From Nitratireductor mangrovi (GTDB lineage Bacteria; Pseudomonadota; Alphaproteobacteria; Rhizobiales; Rhizobiaceae), in contig NZ_CP042301.2 of the NCBI RefSeq assembly GCF_007922615.2, forward strand, positions 3,332,001 to 3,396,000: 64,000 bases of DNA, in the 5' to 3' direction. Both the position numbers and the translations under genes were made by a program. The notes below the pieces were generated by a model. It ran no database searches and was not told the DNA's origin. It saw only the letters and a program-made list of their open reading frames with translations. This document shows, piece by piece, positions 35,114 to 43,024 of this stretch (the first letter of the stretch is position 1; the number at the start of each line of letters is the position of its first letter).

Positions 35114-36013
35114 ATGCGTCTCGTCGCCATCCTCAACCGCGAAGGCGGAACCCTTCGCACCACCGACCTCGACTGGCTCTCCGCCCACATACGCGACAGC
35201 TTCGACAAGGCCGGACACAGCGTCGACATCGAGATCGTCCGTGGCGGCGAGGTCGAGGCCGCCCTGAAACGGGCAGCCGCCGCGCCGGATGTCGACGCCG
35301 TGATCGCCGCCGGCGGAGACGGCACGATTTCGGCGGCAGCGGCCGCGCTGATGAATTCGGACAAGGCTTTGGCCATCTTGCCCGCCGGGACGATGAACCT
35401 GTTCGCACGCAGCCTCAAGATACCACTTTCGCTCAGCGAGGCGGTAGAGGCACTGGCGGCCGGGACCAGGCGTCGGGTGGACATCGCCACCGCCGACGGA
35501 CGGCCGTTCATCCACCAGTTCTCGATCGGCCTGCACGCCCGCATGGTGATGATGCGCTCGCGTTTCGAATACGGCTCCCGCCTCGGCAAGATACTGGCCT
35601 CCGTGCGGGCCTCGCTGGCGGTCATGGCAAGGCCTCCAGCGATGGACGTCGCGCTCGAAATGGGTGAGACGAAGGTGCTCGCCACCACAAGCGGCATCGG
35701 TATCTCCAACAATCTGTTCGGCGACGGGCATCTGCCCTATGCCGACGAACCCGACCGCGGCGTGCTCGGCATCTATGTGCTTGGCGCGGCCGGACGTCTC
35801 GAAATCGCCTGGCTGATGCTGGCCCTTGCGGCCGGGCGCTGGAAGGACGTCGACACGGTCGAGATCCACGAGACAGCCGAGGCGGTGCTGCGCATCCGCT
35901 CGCGCCGCCGCCTGCGCGCCGTGATCGACGGCGAATTGTGCAGCGTCGGCGAAAAGGTCGAGTTGCGCATCCATCCGGGCGCCCTGACCGTCCTCGTTCC
36001 GCACGCGGAGTGA
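35114..36013 (+). CDS. Diacylglycerol kinase family lipid kinase
   Basis: 299 residues. The catalytic 'VIAAGGDGTISAAAAALMN' (GGDGT) and 'LAILPAGTMNLFARSLKIPLSLSEAVEAL' are standard for DagK/YegS-type lipid kinases. The C-terminal beta-sandwich contains 'AVIDGELCSVGEKVELRIHPGALTVLVP'. It phosphorylates a lipid alcohol such as diacylglycerol; the exact substrate is unknown. It starts MRLVAILNREGG and ends 22 bp before a convergent small gene. Confidence 0.92.
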   Translation: MRLVAILNREGGTLRTTDLDWLSAHIRDSFDKAGHSVDIEIVRGGEVEAALKRAAAAPDVDAVIAAGGDGTISAAAAALMNSDKALAILPAGTMNLFARSLKIPLSLSEAVEALAAGTRRRVDIATADGRPFIHQFSIGLHARMVMMRSRFEYGSRLGKILASVRASLAVMARPPAMDVALEMGETKVLATTSGIGISNNLFGDGHLPYADEPDRGVLGIYVLGAAGRLEIAWLMLALAAGRWKDVDTVEIHETAEAVLRIRSRRRLRAVIDGELCSVGEKVELRIHPGALTVLVPHAE

Positions 36014-36035
36014 CGACCGGTGCCAGCCGCCGCCC

Positions 36036-36224
36036 CTATCGGGCCTGCCCGCTTTCGCCGGTTTGCCCGGAACCCGCTCCGAGCACCGGATCGGTCTCCT
36101 CGCCATACCACTCGGCGCCGCCCCAGGCGACCATGGCCAAAAGGATGCCGACGACAAGGACAATGAGAACCGGCTTGCCGAGCCGGCCCTGACGTGCGTC
36201 CTGTGGTTCGAGTTTTCGCTTCAT
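36036..36224 (-). CDS. Small single-span membrane protein, 62 residues
   Basis: MKRKLEPQDARQGRLGKPVL starts at 36224, followed by one helix 'VLIVLVVGILLAMVAWGGAEWY' (about 18-40) and an acidic/Gly tail. Positive N-terminus, hydrophobic middle. Longer reading from 36302 adds a low-complexity segment, and no family is known to me. A GGAAC lies upstream, but its partner CATT is imperfect as a stress promoter. Confidence 0.7.
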   Translation of the reverse strand: MKRKLEPQDARQGRLGKPVLIVLVVGILLAMVAWGGAEWYGEETDPVLGAGSGQTGESGQAR

Positions 36225-36331
36225 CGGCTGATGCTCCGCTTGGCGGGTCGCAGCGCAAGCGATGGCCGCGACCCTGCCAGCGCAATGCGCCAGCGCTCGC
36301 AAGGTTCCGGAGCGAAATGCTTTTCAGGAAC

Positions 36332-36796
36332 TCAAAGCGTCTCGTCGGGATCGGTGTCGAGATCCTCGTCGCTGTCGACGTTCTCGCGATAGATCGCATA
36401 AGCGGCAATCGCCACGAGAGGGATCACCACCTGCCCGACGACGCCGCTGGAGCGGACGATCGCCGGCAGGGCGGCAAGGGCGGCCGTGGTTGCGAAGGAC
36501 TTGACCTGCTCGGCGCGCTTTTCCTCGGCCCGCCGCCTCGCCTGGATACCGACGATCATGCGGTGGACAATGAGGATCAGCCCGGCAAGAACGATGAAGC
36601 CGATGCCGAAGCCGGTGGTGGTGTAGAGCGGCCCGTAGCGCTCGACGACGAACAGAAACGCGGCCGCGACGAGGAAGCCGAGCCCCAGGACCAGCGCCGC
36701 GCCGGCGAAAGCGAAGTCGATGACAGCGCGGCGGAAGCGGCGCGCCGCGCGCTGGGCGTCGAGCCCGGCCAGCATTTCCACGAGCGATCTGAGCAT
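36332..36796 (-). CDS. YqjE/holin-family membrane protein
   Basis: 154 residues with two central membrane helices (about 27-50 and 57-80, 'FAFAGAALVLGLGFLVAAAFLFVV' and 'GFGIGFIVLAGLILIVHRMI'), a basic linker 'RRRAEEKRAEQVK', and a third hydrophobic segment near 105-135. It ends with an acidic 'DSDEDLDTDPDETL' tail. The pattern fits the YqjE/phage-holin-like family that accompanies YqjD in proteobacteria. It lies 10 bp after the DUF883 gene and is presumably cotranscribed from the EcfG-type promoter. Confidence 0.78.
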   Translation of the reverse strand: MLRSLVEMLAGLDAQRAARRFRRAVIDFAFAGAALVLGLGFLVAAAFLFVVERYGPLYTTTGFGIGFIVLAGLILIVHRMIVGIQARRRAEEKRAEQVKSFATTAALAALPAIVRSSGVVGQVVIPLVAIAAYAIYRENVDSDEDLDTDPDETL

Positions 36797-36806
36797 GTGG
36801 TGAAGC

Positions 36807-37163
36807 CTAACGCCTTGCGATCAAGGCGATCAGGAAACCGACCCCGGCGGCGATCGCAAGCGAGGTGACCGGCTTGCGCCGCACATTGGCGACAAGCTGC
36901 GCCTCGATGTCCTTGGTGTTGGCCCGCAGTTCCTCGATCGCCGCCTCGCCTTCCTCGCGCAAATGACGCGCGGCACTTGCGGCCGCTTTCTTCGCCGCCG
37001 AGGCGGAACGTTCCCCAGAGCCGGCAAGCAGTGACTTGACGGTGGCGAGTTCTTCGCGAAGCGCCGCGATCTGGGCCTCGAATTCAGCCCGCGCGTCGGC
37101 GTCGGTGGTGCCGGCCGACGCGGCTGCGGCGGCTTTGCTGGTCTTGTTGCGTGCAGTGCTCAT
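36807..37163 (-). CDS. DUF883 (ElaB/YqjD-like) protein
   Basis: 118 residues: long amphipathic helix rich in Ala, Glu and Lys ('FEAQIAALREELATVKSLL', about 30-50), then a helix with 'KDIEAQLVANVRRKPVTSLAIAAGVGFLIALIARR', the C-terminal anchor with the 'RRKP' border that marks DUF883. YqjD anchors ribosomes to the inner membrane in stationary phase in E. coli. An upstream TTG (37169) is in frame; ATG 37163 is preferred. It is transcribed from an EcfG-type promoter at 37200-37224. Confidence 0.85.
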   Translation of the reverse strand: MSTARNKTSKAAAAASAGTTDADARAEFEAQIAALREELATVKSLLAGSGERSASAAKKAAASAARHLREEGEAAIEELRANTKDIEAQLVANVRRKPVTSLAIAAGVGFLIALIARR

Positions 37164-37199
37164 CGACAACTCCCCTCACAACCGGCTGACGACCGGACG

Positions 37200-37224
37200 A
37201 ACGCCTGATTGCCTCGGCGGTTCC
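37200..37224 (-). promoter_or_regulatory. EcfG (general stress sigma) promoter for DUF883-holin operon
   Basis: On the reverse strand GGAAC, 16 bp, CGTT (bases 37224-37220 and 37203-37200). This is the alphaproteobacterial EcfG/RpoE2 consensus. The -10 lies 37 bp before ATG 37163. Confidence 0.72.
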
Positions 37225-37337
37225 CGCGCCCGCCCGCATGAAAATGCCTTTCGCCGGCCCTGTCCAGACGAAATGCCGATCCGGCACCGCCGGCACCACA
37301 CGCGACTCTCCGCTGCGTGGCCTGCTTAACATAAGCC

Positions 37338-37363
37338 GGAACCTTCGCCGGTGTAGCGTCGTT
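37338..37363 (+). promoter_or_regulatory. EcfG (general stress sigma) promoter for 37387 gene
   Basis: GGAAC (37338-37342), 17 bp, CGTT (37360-37363), 24 bp before ATG 37387. It is divergent to the promoter at 37200-37224. Confidence 0.72.
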
Positions 37364-37386
37364 CTTGTTCGCGAAAGGACCGCGTC

Positions 37387-37692
37387 ATGGAACACATTGC
37401 CGCCTTACTTCTCGTTATCGGTTGCTCCGGCGATCTCGGCGACTGCCGCGAACTGCCTGTCGATGTTCCGATTTTCGAGACCCGTGAAGAATGCCAGAGC
37501 GAACTCCAGGCCGTCCGCAACAAGGACATCGACGCCTCGCCGCGGGTCTTTGCGACCTGCGTCAACGTCGATCCGGCACTGGTTTATGACGACGCCGTAC
37601 TGGTGTGGGACGTCGGCCCCGGCGGCCGCCTTGAGGCTGCGCTGGAGCGCCCGGACGTCACGGTCGCCTACAACGACATCGGCAACGAATGA
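37387..37692 (+). CDS. Hypothetical exported protein with four cysteines
   Basis: 101 residues beginning MEHIAALLLVIGCSGDLGDC. The short hydrophobic N-terminus ('AALLLVIG') may be a signal or weak anchor. Cysteines at 13, 20, 37 and 58 ('CSGDLGDCRE', 'EECQSEL', 'FATCVNV') suggest disulphides in the periplasm. It ends 'RPDVTVAYNDIGNE'. I recognise no domain. An AAGGAC ribosome site and the EcfG promoter support expression in stress. Confidence 0.75.
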   Translation: MEHIAALLLVIGCSGDLGDCRELPVDVPIFETREECQSELQAVRNKDIDASPRVFATCVNVDPALVYDDAVLVWDVGPGGRLEAALERPDVTVAYNDIGNE

Positions 37693-37796
37693 CCGGATTT
37701 TTCCTTTGCGGAAACGCCCGGCAACAAATCGGTAGCATTTGCAACCCAAGACTGGGCCGGGGCGATGAAGCAAAGGCCTGAACGAGGAGTTCGACA

Positions 37797-38054
37797 ATGA
37801 GGAAGATTGTTCTTGCGGCTGTCGCCGCCCTCACCCTTGCCGGGTGCACGACGGCCGAGCGCGACGCGGCACTTGGCGGCGCAGCCGGTGCTGCGATCGG
37901 TGGCCTGGCGACCGGCCGTGCGGCAGGCGCGGTGGTTGGCGGCGTGGTTGGCGCGGCATCCGGCGTGCTGATCGGCAAGGCGACCCGGACCGGCTGGTGC
38001 GTCTACCGCGACCGCTACGGGCGTCTCTACGAAGCCCGTTGTCGCGGCCTGTAA
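37797..38054 (+). CDS. Glycine-zipper lipoprotein
   Basis: 85 residues. Lipobox 'LTLAGC' with C17 as the lipidated residue, then a glycine zipper 'GGAAGAAIGGLATGRAAGAV' (about 28-55) as in YMGG/SlyB-like 17-kDa-antigen relatives, then 'GWCVYRDRYGRLYEARC'. It is probably an outer-membrane lipoprotein. ATG 37797 has a GAGGAG site 8 bp upstream. A strong terminator follows. Confidence 0.88.
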   Translation: MRKIVLAAVAALTLAGCTTAERDAALGGAAGAAIGGLATGRAAGAVVGGVVGAASGVLIGKATRTGWCVYRDRYGRLYEARCRGL

Positions 38055-38080
38055 GCCTCGTCACGATAACAATGCCAAGA

Positions 38081-38117
38081 AAGCGATCGGTAGCTCTGGC
38101 GCTGCCGATCGCTTTTT
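38081..38117 (+). terminator. Rho-independent terminator after the lipoprotein gene
   Basis: 14-bp stem AAGCGATCGGTAGC / GCTGCCGATCGCTT (one G-U), 6-nt loop, then TTT; 26 bp past the stop. Confidence 0.85.
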
Positions 38118-38127
38118 GGCGCCTTTC

Positions 38128-38205
38128 CTAGTGGTTCGTTTCCAACATTTGCATCCCATTTGTATTGGCCTCGCGGGCAAATGTTGGAAACAAGAGAACC
38201 ACTAG
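38128..38205. repeat. 78-bp palindromic repeat 1 (CTAGTGG ends)
   Basis: Arms run from CTAGTGGTTC...AACATTTGC (38128-38152, 25 nt) to GCAAATGTTGGAAAC...GAACCACTAG (38177-38205, 29 nt, with a 4-nt insertion), and the spacer is 24 nt. It is almost perfect in the arms. Confidence 0.88.
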
Positions 38206-38218
38206 CAACCGAATGATT

Positions 38219-38297
38219 CTAGTGGATTTTTCGAATTTGACATTCGGCCTTGATGTCGACATCGAGCGGGTACCGAATGTCAAATTCAATCCACTAG
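38219..38297. repeat. 79-bp palindromic repeat 2 (CTAGTGG ends), contains xylG stop
   Basis: Arms CTAGTGGATTTTTCGAATTTGACATTCGG (38219-38247; 29 nt) and the reverse complement without four bases (38273-38297; 25 nt), spacer 25 nt with an internal GATGTCGACATC palindrome. The left and right ends are identical to those of repeat 1. Its terminal CTAG supplies the TAG stop of the ATPase gene on the reverse strand. Confidence 0.88.
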
Positions 38298-39082
38298 GCC
38301 ACCGCCGAAAGCGCCCCCGGACCCGGCTTGGCGCCGACCGGGCATTTCCCCAGGATGATCATGCCAAGCACCTCGTCCTTGGTGACGTCGTCGGTGCTGG
38401 CCGTGCCGACGACCTGGCCGTTCTTCATCACGCAGACGCGGTCGGCGAGGTCGAACACGTCATGGATGTCGTGGCTGATCAGGAAGATGCCGATGCCGTC
38501 GGCCTTGAGCTGCTTGACCAGTTCAGCGACCTGCGCCGTCTCCTGCGGCCCGAGCGCTGCGGTCGGCTCGTCCATGATCAGGATGCGCGCGTTGAAATGG
38601 ATCGCGCGCGCGATCGCCACCGACTGCCGCTGGCCGCCCGAAAGCCGCACCACCGGATCCTTGAAGCGCTGGAACCGAGGGTTGAGCCGGCCCATCACCT
38701 TGCGCGTTTCCGACTCCATCGCGACATCGTCGAGCGTGCCCCAGCGGGTGCGCAATTCGCGCCCCAGGAACAGGTTGGCAGCAGCGTCGACATTGTCGGC
38801 CAGCGCCAACGTCTGGTAGATCGTCTCAATGCCGTAATGCTTGGCGTCGCGCGGATTGTTGATCGTGGCTTCCTCGCCATTGATGAAGATGGAGCCGGCG
38901 TCACGCTTGTAGGCACCGGACAGGATCTTGATCAGCGTCGACTTGCCGGCGCCATTGTGGCCGAGCAGCGCCATCACCTCGCCCGGATAGAGGTCGACGG
39001 ATGCATCGTCGACGGCATGGATGCCGCCGAAGGCGATGGAGATGTTCTTCATCTCGACGAGGGGCGTGCCTTTTCCCGTCAT
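38294..39082 (-). CDS. xylG: Xylose-type ABC transporter ATP-binding protein, single domain
   Basis: 262 residues. Walker A 'GHNGAGKST' (41-49), Q-loop '[12 protein letters not shown]', signature '[15 protein letters not shown]', Walker B '[12 protein letters not shown]' and H-loop 'ISHDIHDVF' are complete. E. coli XylG has two ABC domains in tandem; this has one, as in FrcA-type proteins, so it works as a homodimer. ATG 39082 is chosen; a GTG at 39091 is possible. Its final codon and stop lie in a palindromic repeat. Confidence 0.85.
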   Translation of the reverse strand: MTGKGTPLVEMKNISIAFGGIHAVDDASVDLYPGEVMALLGHNGAGKSTLIKILSGAYKRDAGSIFINGEEATINNPRDAKHYGIETIYQTLALADNVDAAANLFLGRELRTRWGTLDDVAMESETRKVMGRLNPRFQRFKDPVVRLSGGQRQSVAIARAIHFNARILIMDEPTAALGPQETAQVAELVKQLKADGIGIFLISHDIHDVFDLADRVCVMKNGQVVGTASTDDVTKDEVLGMIILGKCPVGAKPGPGALSAVA

Positions 39083-39098
39083 GGTCCTCACTCTCCGA

Positions 39099-40409
39099 TT
39101 ACTGGATCCGCCGCCGGTACATCGTGTCGAGCCAGACCGCGATGACCAGCGCGAGGCCGACGACGATGTTCTGCAGTGGCGTGTCGACGCCGAGCAGGAT
39201 CATGCCGGAAGCGAGCGACTGCATCAGCACCGCGCCCAGCATCGCCCCGGCGATGGTGCCGACACCGCCGCCGAGCGAGGTGCCGCCGATGACCGCGGCG
39301 GCAATCACCAGGAGTTCGTCGAGGGTGCCGGCGGCGTTTGTCGCGGCGTTGAGGCGCGCAGTCGAGATGCAGGCGCTCAGCGCCGCCAGCATGCCCATCA
39401 GCATGAAGATCTTCATGATCACCCAGCGCGTGTTGATGCCGGCCAGTTCGGCGGCCTCGGGATTGCCGCCGATGGCGAAGACATAACGGCCGAAGCGCGT
39501 GCGCGTGGCGATGAAGGTCATGATGACCCCGACGCCGATGGCGATCAGCACGGGAATGGCGATGCCGTGCGCGATGAACACGTCCTCCGGCACCTCAAGG
39601 CCGCGATCCTCGAAATAGCGGCGCACGATGCCCACCGGCCACGGATAGGCATTGGCGACCCAGACCGCGAGCAGGATCGCCGCGCAGCCGACCGCGCCGA
39701 GGAAGGTCTCGGCCCAGACCGGGCGCAGCGGAAAGTGGAACTTCTTGCGCTGGGAGCGCGCGCTGACAAGCGCCAGCACCAGCGCGGCACAGCCGACGAT
39801 GCCGATGATCCAGCTCCAGGTTGCGCCGATGGCGCCCTCGGGCCCGCCGCCCATCAGCCGGAAGGTGGCATCCATGGGCGCCACGGTGCGGCCGCTGGTG
39901 ACCCACCAGGCCGCGCCGCGCCAGACGAGCAGCCCGCCGAGCGTGACGATGAAGGCCGGAACGCTCAGAAAGGCGATGATGAAGCCCTGCAAGGCGCCGA
40001 CGACAAGGCCTATCGCCAGACCGACGAGCAGCGCCAGTACCCAGATCAGCGGATGGCCGAAGCCGAGCAGCTGGGGAAGCAGTTCGGCCTGGGTCACGCC
40101 GATGATCATGCCGGTGAAGCCGAGCAGCGAGCCGACGGAAAGGTCGATGTTGCGGGTGACGATGACCAGCACCATGCCGGTCGCCATCACCGCGATCGAC
40201 GACGACTGGACGGAGAGGTTCCAGAGATTGCGCGGGGTCAGGAAAAGGCCGCCGGACAAGAGGTGGAAGGTGAGCCAGATCAGCACCAGGGCGCCGATCA
40301 TGCCCAGCATGCGCGTATCGAGTTCGGTGGCCTTCAGGAATCGCGGCAACAGGCCGGAATCGGTGGACCGGGCGCCCTCTGCCGGCGCATGCGACGTGGC
40401 ATCCGACAT
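39099..40409 (-). CDS. xylH: Xylose-type ABC transporter permease
   Basis: 436 residues with about eleven membrane helices, longer than ribose-type permeases and like XylH. '[18 protein letters not shown]' (the BPD_transp_2 EAA-like motif), '[24 protein letters not shown]' and '[20 protein letters not shown]' are the usual landmarks. ATG 40409 has a GGAGG 6 bp upstream. It follows xylF after a hairpin and precedes xylG by 16 bp. Confidence 0.9.
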   Translation of the reverse strand: MSDATSHAPAEGARSTDSGLLPRFLKATELDTRMLGMIGALVLIWLTFHLLSGGLFLTPRNLWNLSVQSSSIAVMATGMVLVIVTRNIDLSVGSLLGFTGMIIGVTQAELLPQLLGFGHPLIWVLALLVGLAIGLVVGALQGFIIAFLSVPAFIVTLGGLLVWRGAAWWVTSGRTVAPMDATFRLMGGGPEGAIGATWSWIIGIVGCAALVLALVSARSQRKKFHFPLRPVWAETFLGAVGCAAILLAVWVANAYPWPVGIVRRYFEDRGLEVPEDVFIAHGIAIPVLIAIGVGVIMTFIATRTRFGRYVFAIGGNPEAAELAGINTRWVIMKIFMLMGMLAALSACISTARLNAATNAAGTLDELLVIAAAVIGGTSLGGGVGTIAGAMLGAVLMQSLASGMILLGVDTPLQNIVVGLALVIAVWLDTMYRRRIQ

Positions 40410-40473
40410 CGTCATCCTCCCGCCGGGCAAGCGGTCGTCCAGCCGCCCTTCCCAGCCCGCCAAGCTTAATGAA

Positions 40474-40502
40474 GCGCCGCGGTTCTCGTCAAACCGCGGC
40501 GC
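40474..40502 (-). terminator. Intercistronic hairpin between xylF and xylH
   Basis: 11-bp perfect stem (GCGCCGCGGTT/AACCGCGGCGC) with 7-nt loop, followed on the reverse strand by TTCATT. It is 28 bp past the xylF stop; probable mRNA-stabilising or attenuating structure. Confidence 0.6.
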
Positions 40503-40530
40503 GGTGGTCAGTCAGTCGATCGGATGAAGA

Positions 40531-41568
40531 TCAGCCGCAGACGTCGACCTGCCCTGCCGGAACCCCCTGGCAGACCACGTCCTTGGACACCCAGCCGGCA
40601 TCGATGACGATGTTGAGGTTGTCCTTGGTGATCGGGACCGGGGCCAGGAACACCGACTTGGTGGTGTTGCCGCCCGGCGTCGTGAAGTCGACGACACCCT
40701 CGATCTCACCCATGGCGGTGCCGTCGGCGAGCGCCGAGGCGATTTCGCCGGCGGCCTTGCCGAGTTCGCGCGCATCCTTCCAGACCGAAACGGTCTGGGT
40801 GCCGAGCGCGACGCGGTTGAGGGCGGCATGGTCGCCGTCCTGTCCGGAGACCGGCACGGAACCGGCCAGACCCTGCGCCTCGAGCGCGGCAACGACGCCG
40901 CCTGCGGTGCCGTCATTGGAGGCGACAACCGCGTCAACGTCGTTGTTGTTCTGGGTCAGGATCTGCTCCATGTTCTTCTGCGCATTGGCCGGCAGCCAGC
41001 CATCGGTGTAGGCCTCGCCGACGTTCTTGATCTTGCCGGAATCCATGGCTTCCTTGAGCACTTCCATCTGGCCAGAGAACAGGAAATCGGCATTCGGATC
41101 GGCCGAGGAGCCCTTGATGAAGGCGTAGTTGCCTTCCGGCTGCGCCTCGTAGACGGCACGGGCCTGCATGCGGCCGACCTCCTTGTTGTCGAAGGTGAGG
41201 TAGAAGGCGTCCTCGCTTTCGATCAGGCGGTCATAGCCGACGACCGGAATGCCTTCATTGACGGCCTTTTCGACGGCCGGGCCGATGGCGCTGGCATCCT
41301 GCGAAAGGATGACGAGGGCGTTGGCGCCCTGCGCGATCAGCGACTCCACGTCGGTCAACTGCTTGGAAGCCGAGGACTGCGCGTCGGCGGAGATGTAGCT
41401 GTTGCCGGCAGCCTCGATCGCGGCCTTCATCGCCGCCTCGTCGGTCTTCCAGCGCTCTTCCTGGAAATTCGACCAGGAAACGCCGATGATCTTGCCCTCG
41501 GCGAACGCCTGACCGGCGAACGGCATCGCGAAAGCGGCGCAGGTCAGCGCCAGAACCAATTTTCTCAT
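40531..41568 (-). CDS. xylF: D-xylose ABC transporter substrate-binding protein
   Basis: 345 residues; signal peptide 'RKLVLALTCAAFAMPFAGQAFA' (cut near 23). 'EERWKTDEAAM', 'VVGYDRLI', 'YLTFDNKEVGRMQARAV', 'TDGWLPANAQKNMEQILTQNNN' and 'DAVVASNDGTAGGVVAAL' line up residue by residue with E. coli XylF. It is periplasmic. ATG 41568 has a GGGAGG site. It is divergent from the ROK regulator. Confidence 0.94.
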   Translation of the reverse strand: MRKLVLALTCAAFAMPFAGQAFAEGKIIGVSWSNFQEERWKTDEAAMKAAIEAAGNSYISADAQSSASKQLTDVESLIAQGANALVILSQDASAIGPAVEKAVNEGIPVVGYDRLIESEDAFYLTFDNKEVGRMQARAVYEAQPEGNYAFIKGSSADPNADFLFSGQMEVLKEAMDSGKIKNVGEAYTDGWLPANAQKNMEQILTQNNNDVDAVVASNDGTAGGVVAALEAQGLAGSVPVSGQDGDHAALNRVALGTQTVSVWKDARELGKAAGEIASALADGTAMGEIEGVVDFTTPGGNTTKSVFLAPVPITKDNLNIVIDAGWVSKDVVCQGVPAGQVDVCG

Positions 41569-41643
41569 ACTTTCCTCCCGGGTGCATGATGCACGTTAAC
41601 GACCGGAACAACGCAACCTGGTCCGGCCGGCAGCCTCTATTAA

Positions 41644-41656
41644 TTCGAGGCTCGAA
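41644..41656. promoter_or_regulatory. Palindrome in the xylF/ROK intergenic region
   Basis: Perfect TTCGAG-G-CTCGAA, 6-bp arms about one base, 76 bp upstream of xylF. Candidate operator for the divergent ROK regulator. Confidence 0.45.
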
Positions 41657-41714
41657 AAAAATAGTGACTCACCCTGCGAGCTGTGTCAAGATGATTTTCG
41701 ATCGCGCTAACGTG

Positions 41715-41725
41715 TTGCAATGCAA
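41715..41725. promoter_or_regulatory. Second palindrome in the xylF/ROK region
   Basis: TTGCA-A-TGCAA, 5-bp arms, 52 bp before the ROK start. Shorter and therefore weaker than the site at 41644; perhaps the autoregulatory site. Confidence 0.3.
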
Positions 41726-41776
41726 TAGAAAATTTCGCACTGCATCGAAAGCGCGGCAACGGGAGGACAACGCCGC

Positions 41777-43024
41777 ATGACGGCGATCGCACGGTCGGAC
41801 GATGTGCGCCGGCAGAACCGGCGGCTGGTGATTTCGGTATTGCGGGCCAATGAACGGCTGTCGCGCACCGAGATCACGGCGCGCACCGGCCTGAGCCCCT
41901 CGACCGTGTCGGCGATCACCTCCGACCTTCTCGCCGAGGAGGTCCTGCGCGAGGTGCGCGACGGCGACGCGGCTTCTTCGCGGCGCGGCCGGCCGCAGGT
42001 GGCGCTGGGTCTCAACCCGCATGCCGCGGCGGTGGTCGCCGTGGTTCTGTCGCTGAATTCCCTGTCGGCGGCGCTGATCGATTATACCGGCAGCGTCATC
42101 GTCAGCGAACAGGAGCGCCTCGACACGCTTGCGCTGTCGCGCGAGGAGATCGTGGCGGCGACGCGCGCGGTGGTGGGACGCCTGATCGCCCACGCCGACG
42201 AGCGCCGCACGCGGGTGCCGCGCATCGCGGTCGCCTTCCAGGGCATTACCGATTCCGACGCGCGCACGCTGATGTGGTCACCGATCACGCGTCATGTCGA
42301 CATTCCGCTCGGCGATGCGCTCAAGGACGCTTTCGGCATCCCGGTCACCGTCGAAAACGATTGCAACATGATCGCCGTGGCGTTGCGCGAGAAGAACCCG
42401 GCCCGCTACGGGCGCAACTTCATCGCCATCCTGCTCTCGCACGGCATCGGCATGGGCATGATGGTGCGGGGCGAGCTCTTCACCGGCACCATGTCGTCGG
42501 GCGGCGAGTTCGGCCACATGAACCACATCCCCGGCGGCGCGCTGTGCCGTTGCGGCCGGCGCGGCTGCATCGAGGCCTATGCCGGCAACTACGCCATCTG
42601 GCGCAATGCCCGCCAGGGCAGCGACGGCGACACGCCGGCAGCCGACATCTCCGACGCCGACATGCTGGCGCTTGCGGCGGCGGCCCGCACCCGCGACGGC
42701 GCCGAGCGCGATGCCTTCCGCAAGGCCGGCGAGGCGATCGGCTTCGGGCTCGGCAGCCTGTTCGCCATCATCGACCCGGCGCCGGTGGCGATCGTCGGCC
42801 AGGGAGCGCTGGCCTTCGACCTGATCGAGGGGCCGATGCTGGATGCGCTCGCCAAGACCGCGGGCGGCCAGCACCATGCCATTCCGACATTCGAAACCGA
42901 TCCGAACGAGATGCCGCTGATCCGCGCCGGCTGCGCCCTGCGTGCGCTGACCTTCGTCGATCGCGAGATCTTCGCCAGCGGCGCACCGCCCCTGGCTTCG
43001 GGCGCTGGAAGGGAGGTCGCATGA
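41777..43024 (+). CDS. ROK-family transcriptional regulator (XylR-like)
   Basis: 415 residues. N-terminal winged helix (about 18-72, 'RLSRTEITARTGLSPSTVSA'); ROK fold after residue 80. 'VENDCNM' near 192-198 preserves the sugar-site Asp; 'GGEFGHMNH' and the zinc cluster C257, C259, C264 ('CRCGRRGC') complete it. It probably responds to xylose or a related sugar and controls xylFHG, which is divergent. Its stop overlaps the start of the di-haem gene by 4 bp, which is unexpected for a regulator. Confidence 0.9.
   Translation: MTAIARSDDVRRQNRRLVISVLRANERLSRTEITARTGLSPSTVSAITSDLLAEEVLREVRDGDAASSRRGRPQVALGLNPHAAAVVAVVLSLNSLSAALIDYTGSVIVSEQERLDTLALSREEIVAATRAVVGRLIAHADERRTRVPRIAVAFQGITDSDARTLMWSPITRHVDIPLGDALKDAFGIPVTVENDCNMIAVALREKNPARYGRNFIAILLSHGIGMGMMVRGELFTGTMSSGGEFGHMNHIPGGALCRCGRRGCIEAYAGNYAIWRNARQGSDGDTPAADISDADMLALAAAARTRDGAERDAFRKAGEAIGFGLGSLFAIIDPAPVAIVGQGALAFDLIEGPMLDALAKTAGGQHHAIPTFETDPNEMPLIRAGCALRALTFVDREIFASGAPPLASGAGREVA

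Noticed and set aside
36225..36331. EcfG-like promoter (GGAAC-N16-CATT) before the 62-residue membrane protein at 36036
   Set aside because: The -10 element differs from CGTT at the second base; left out as a feature because a single weak match is expected by chance.
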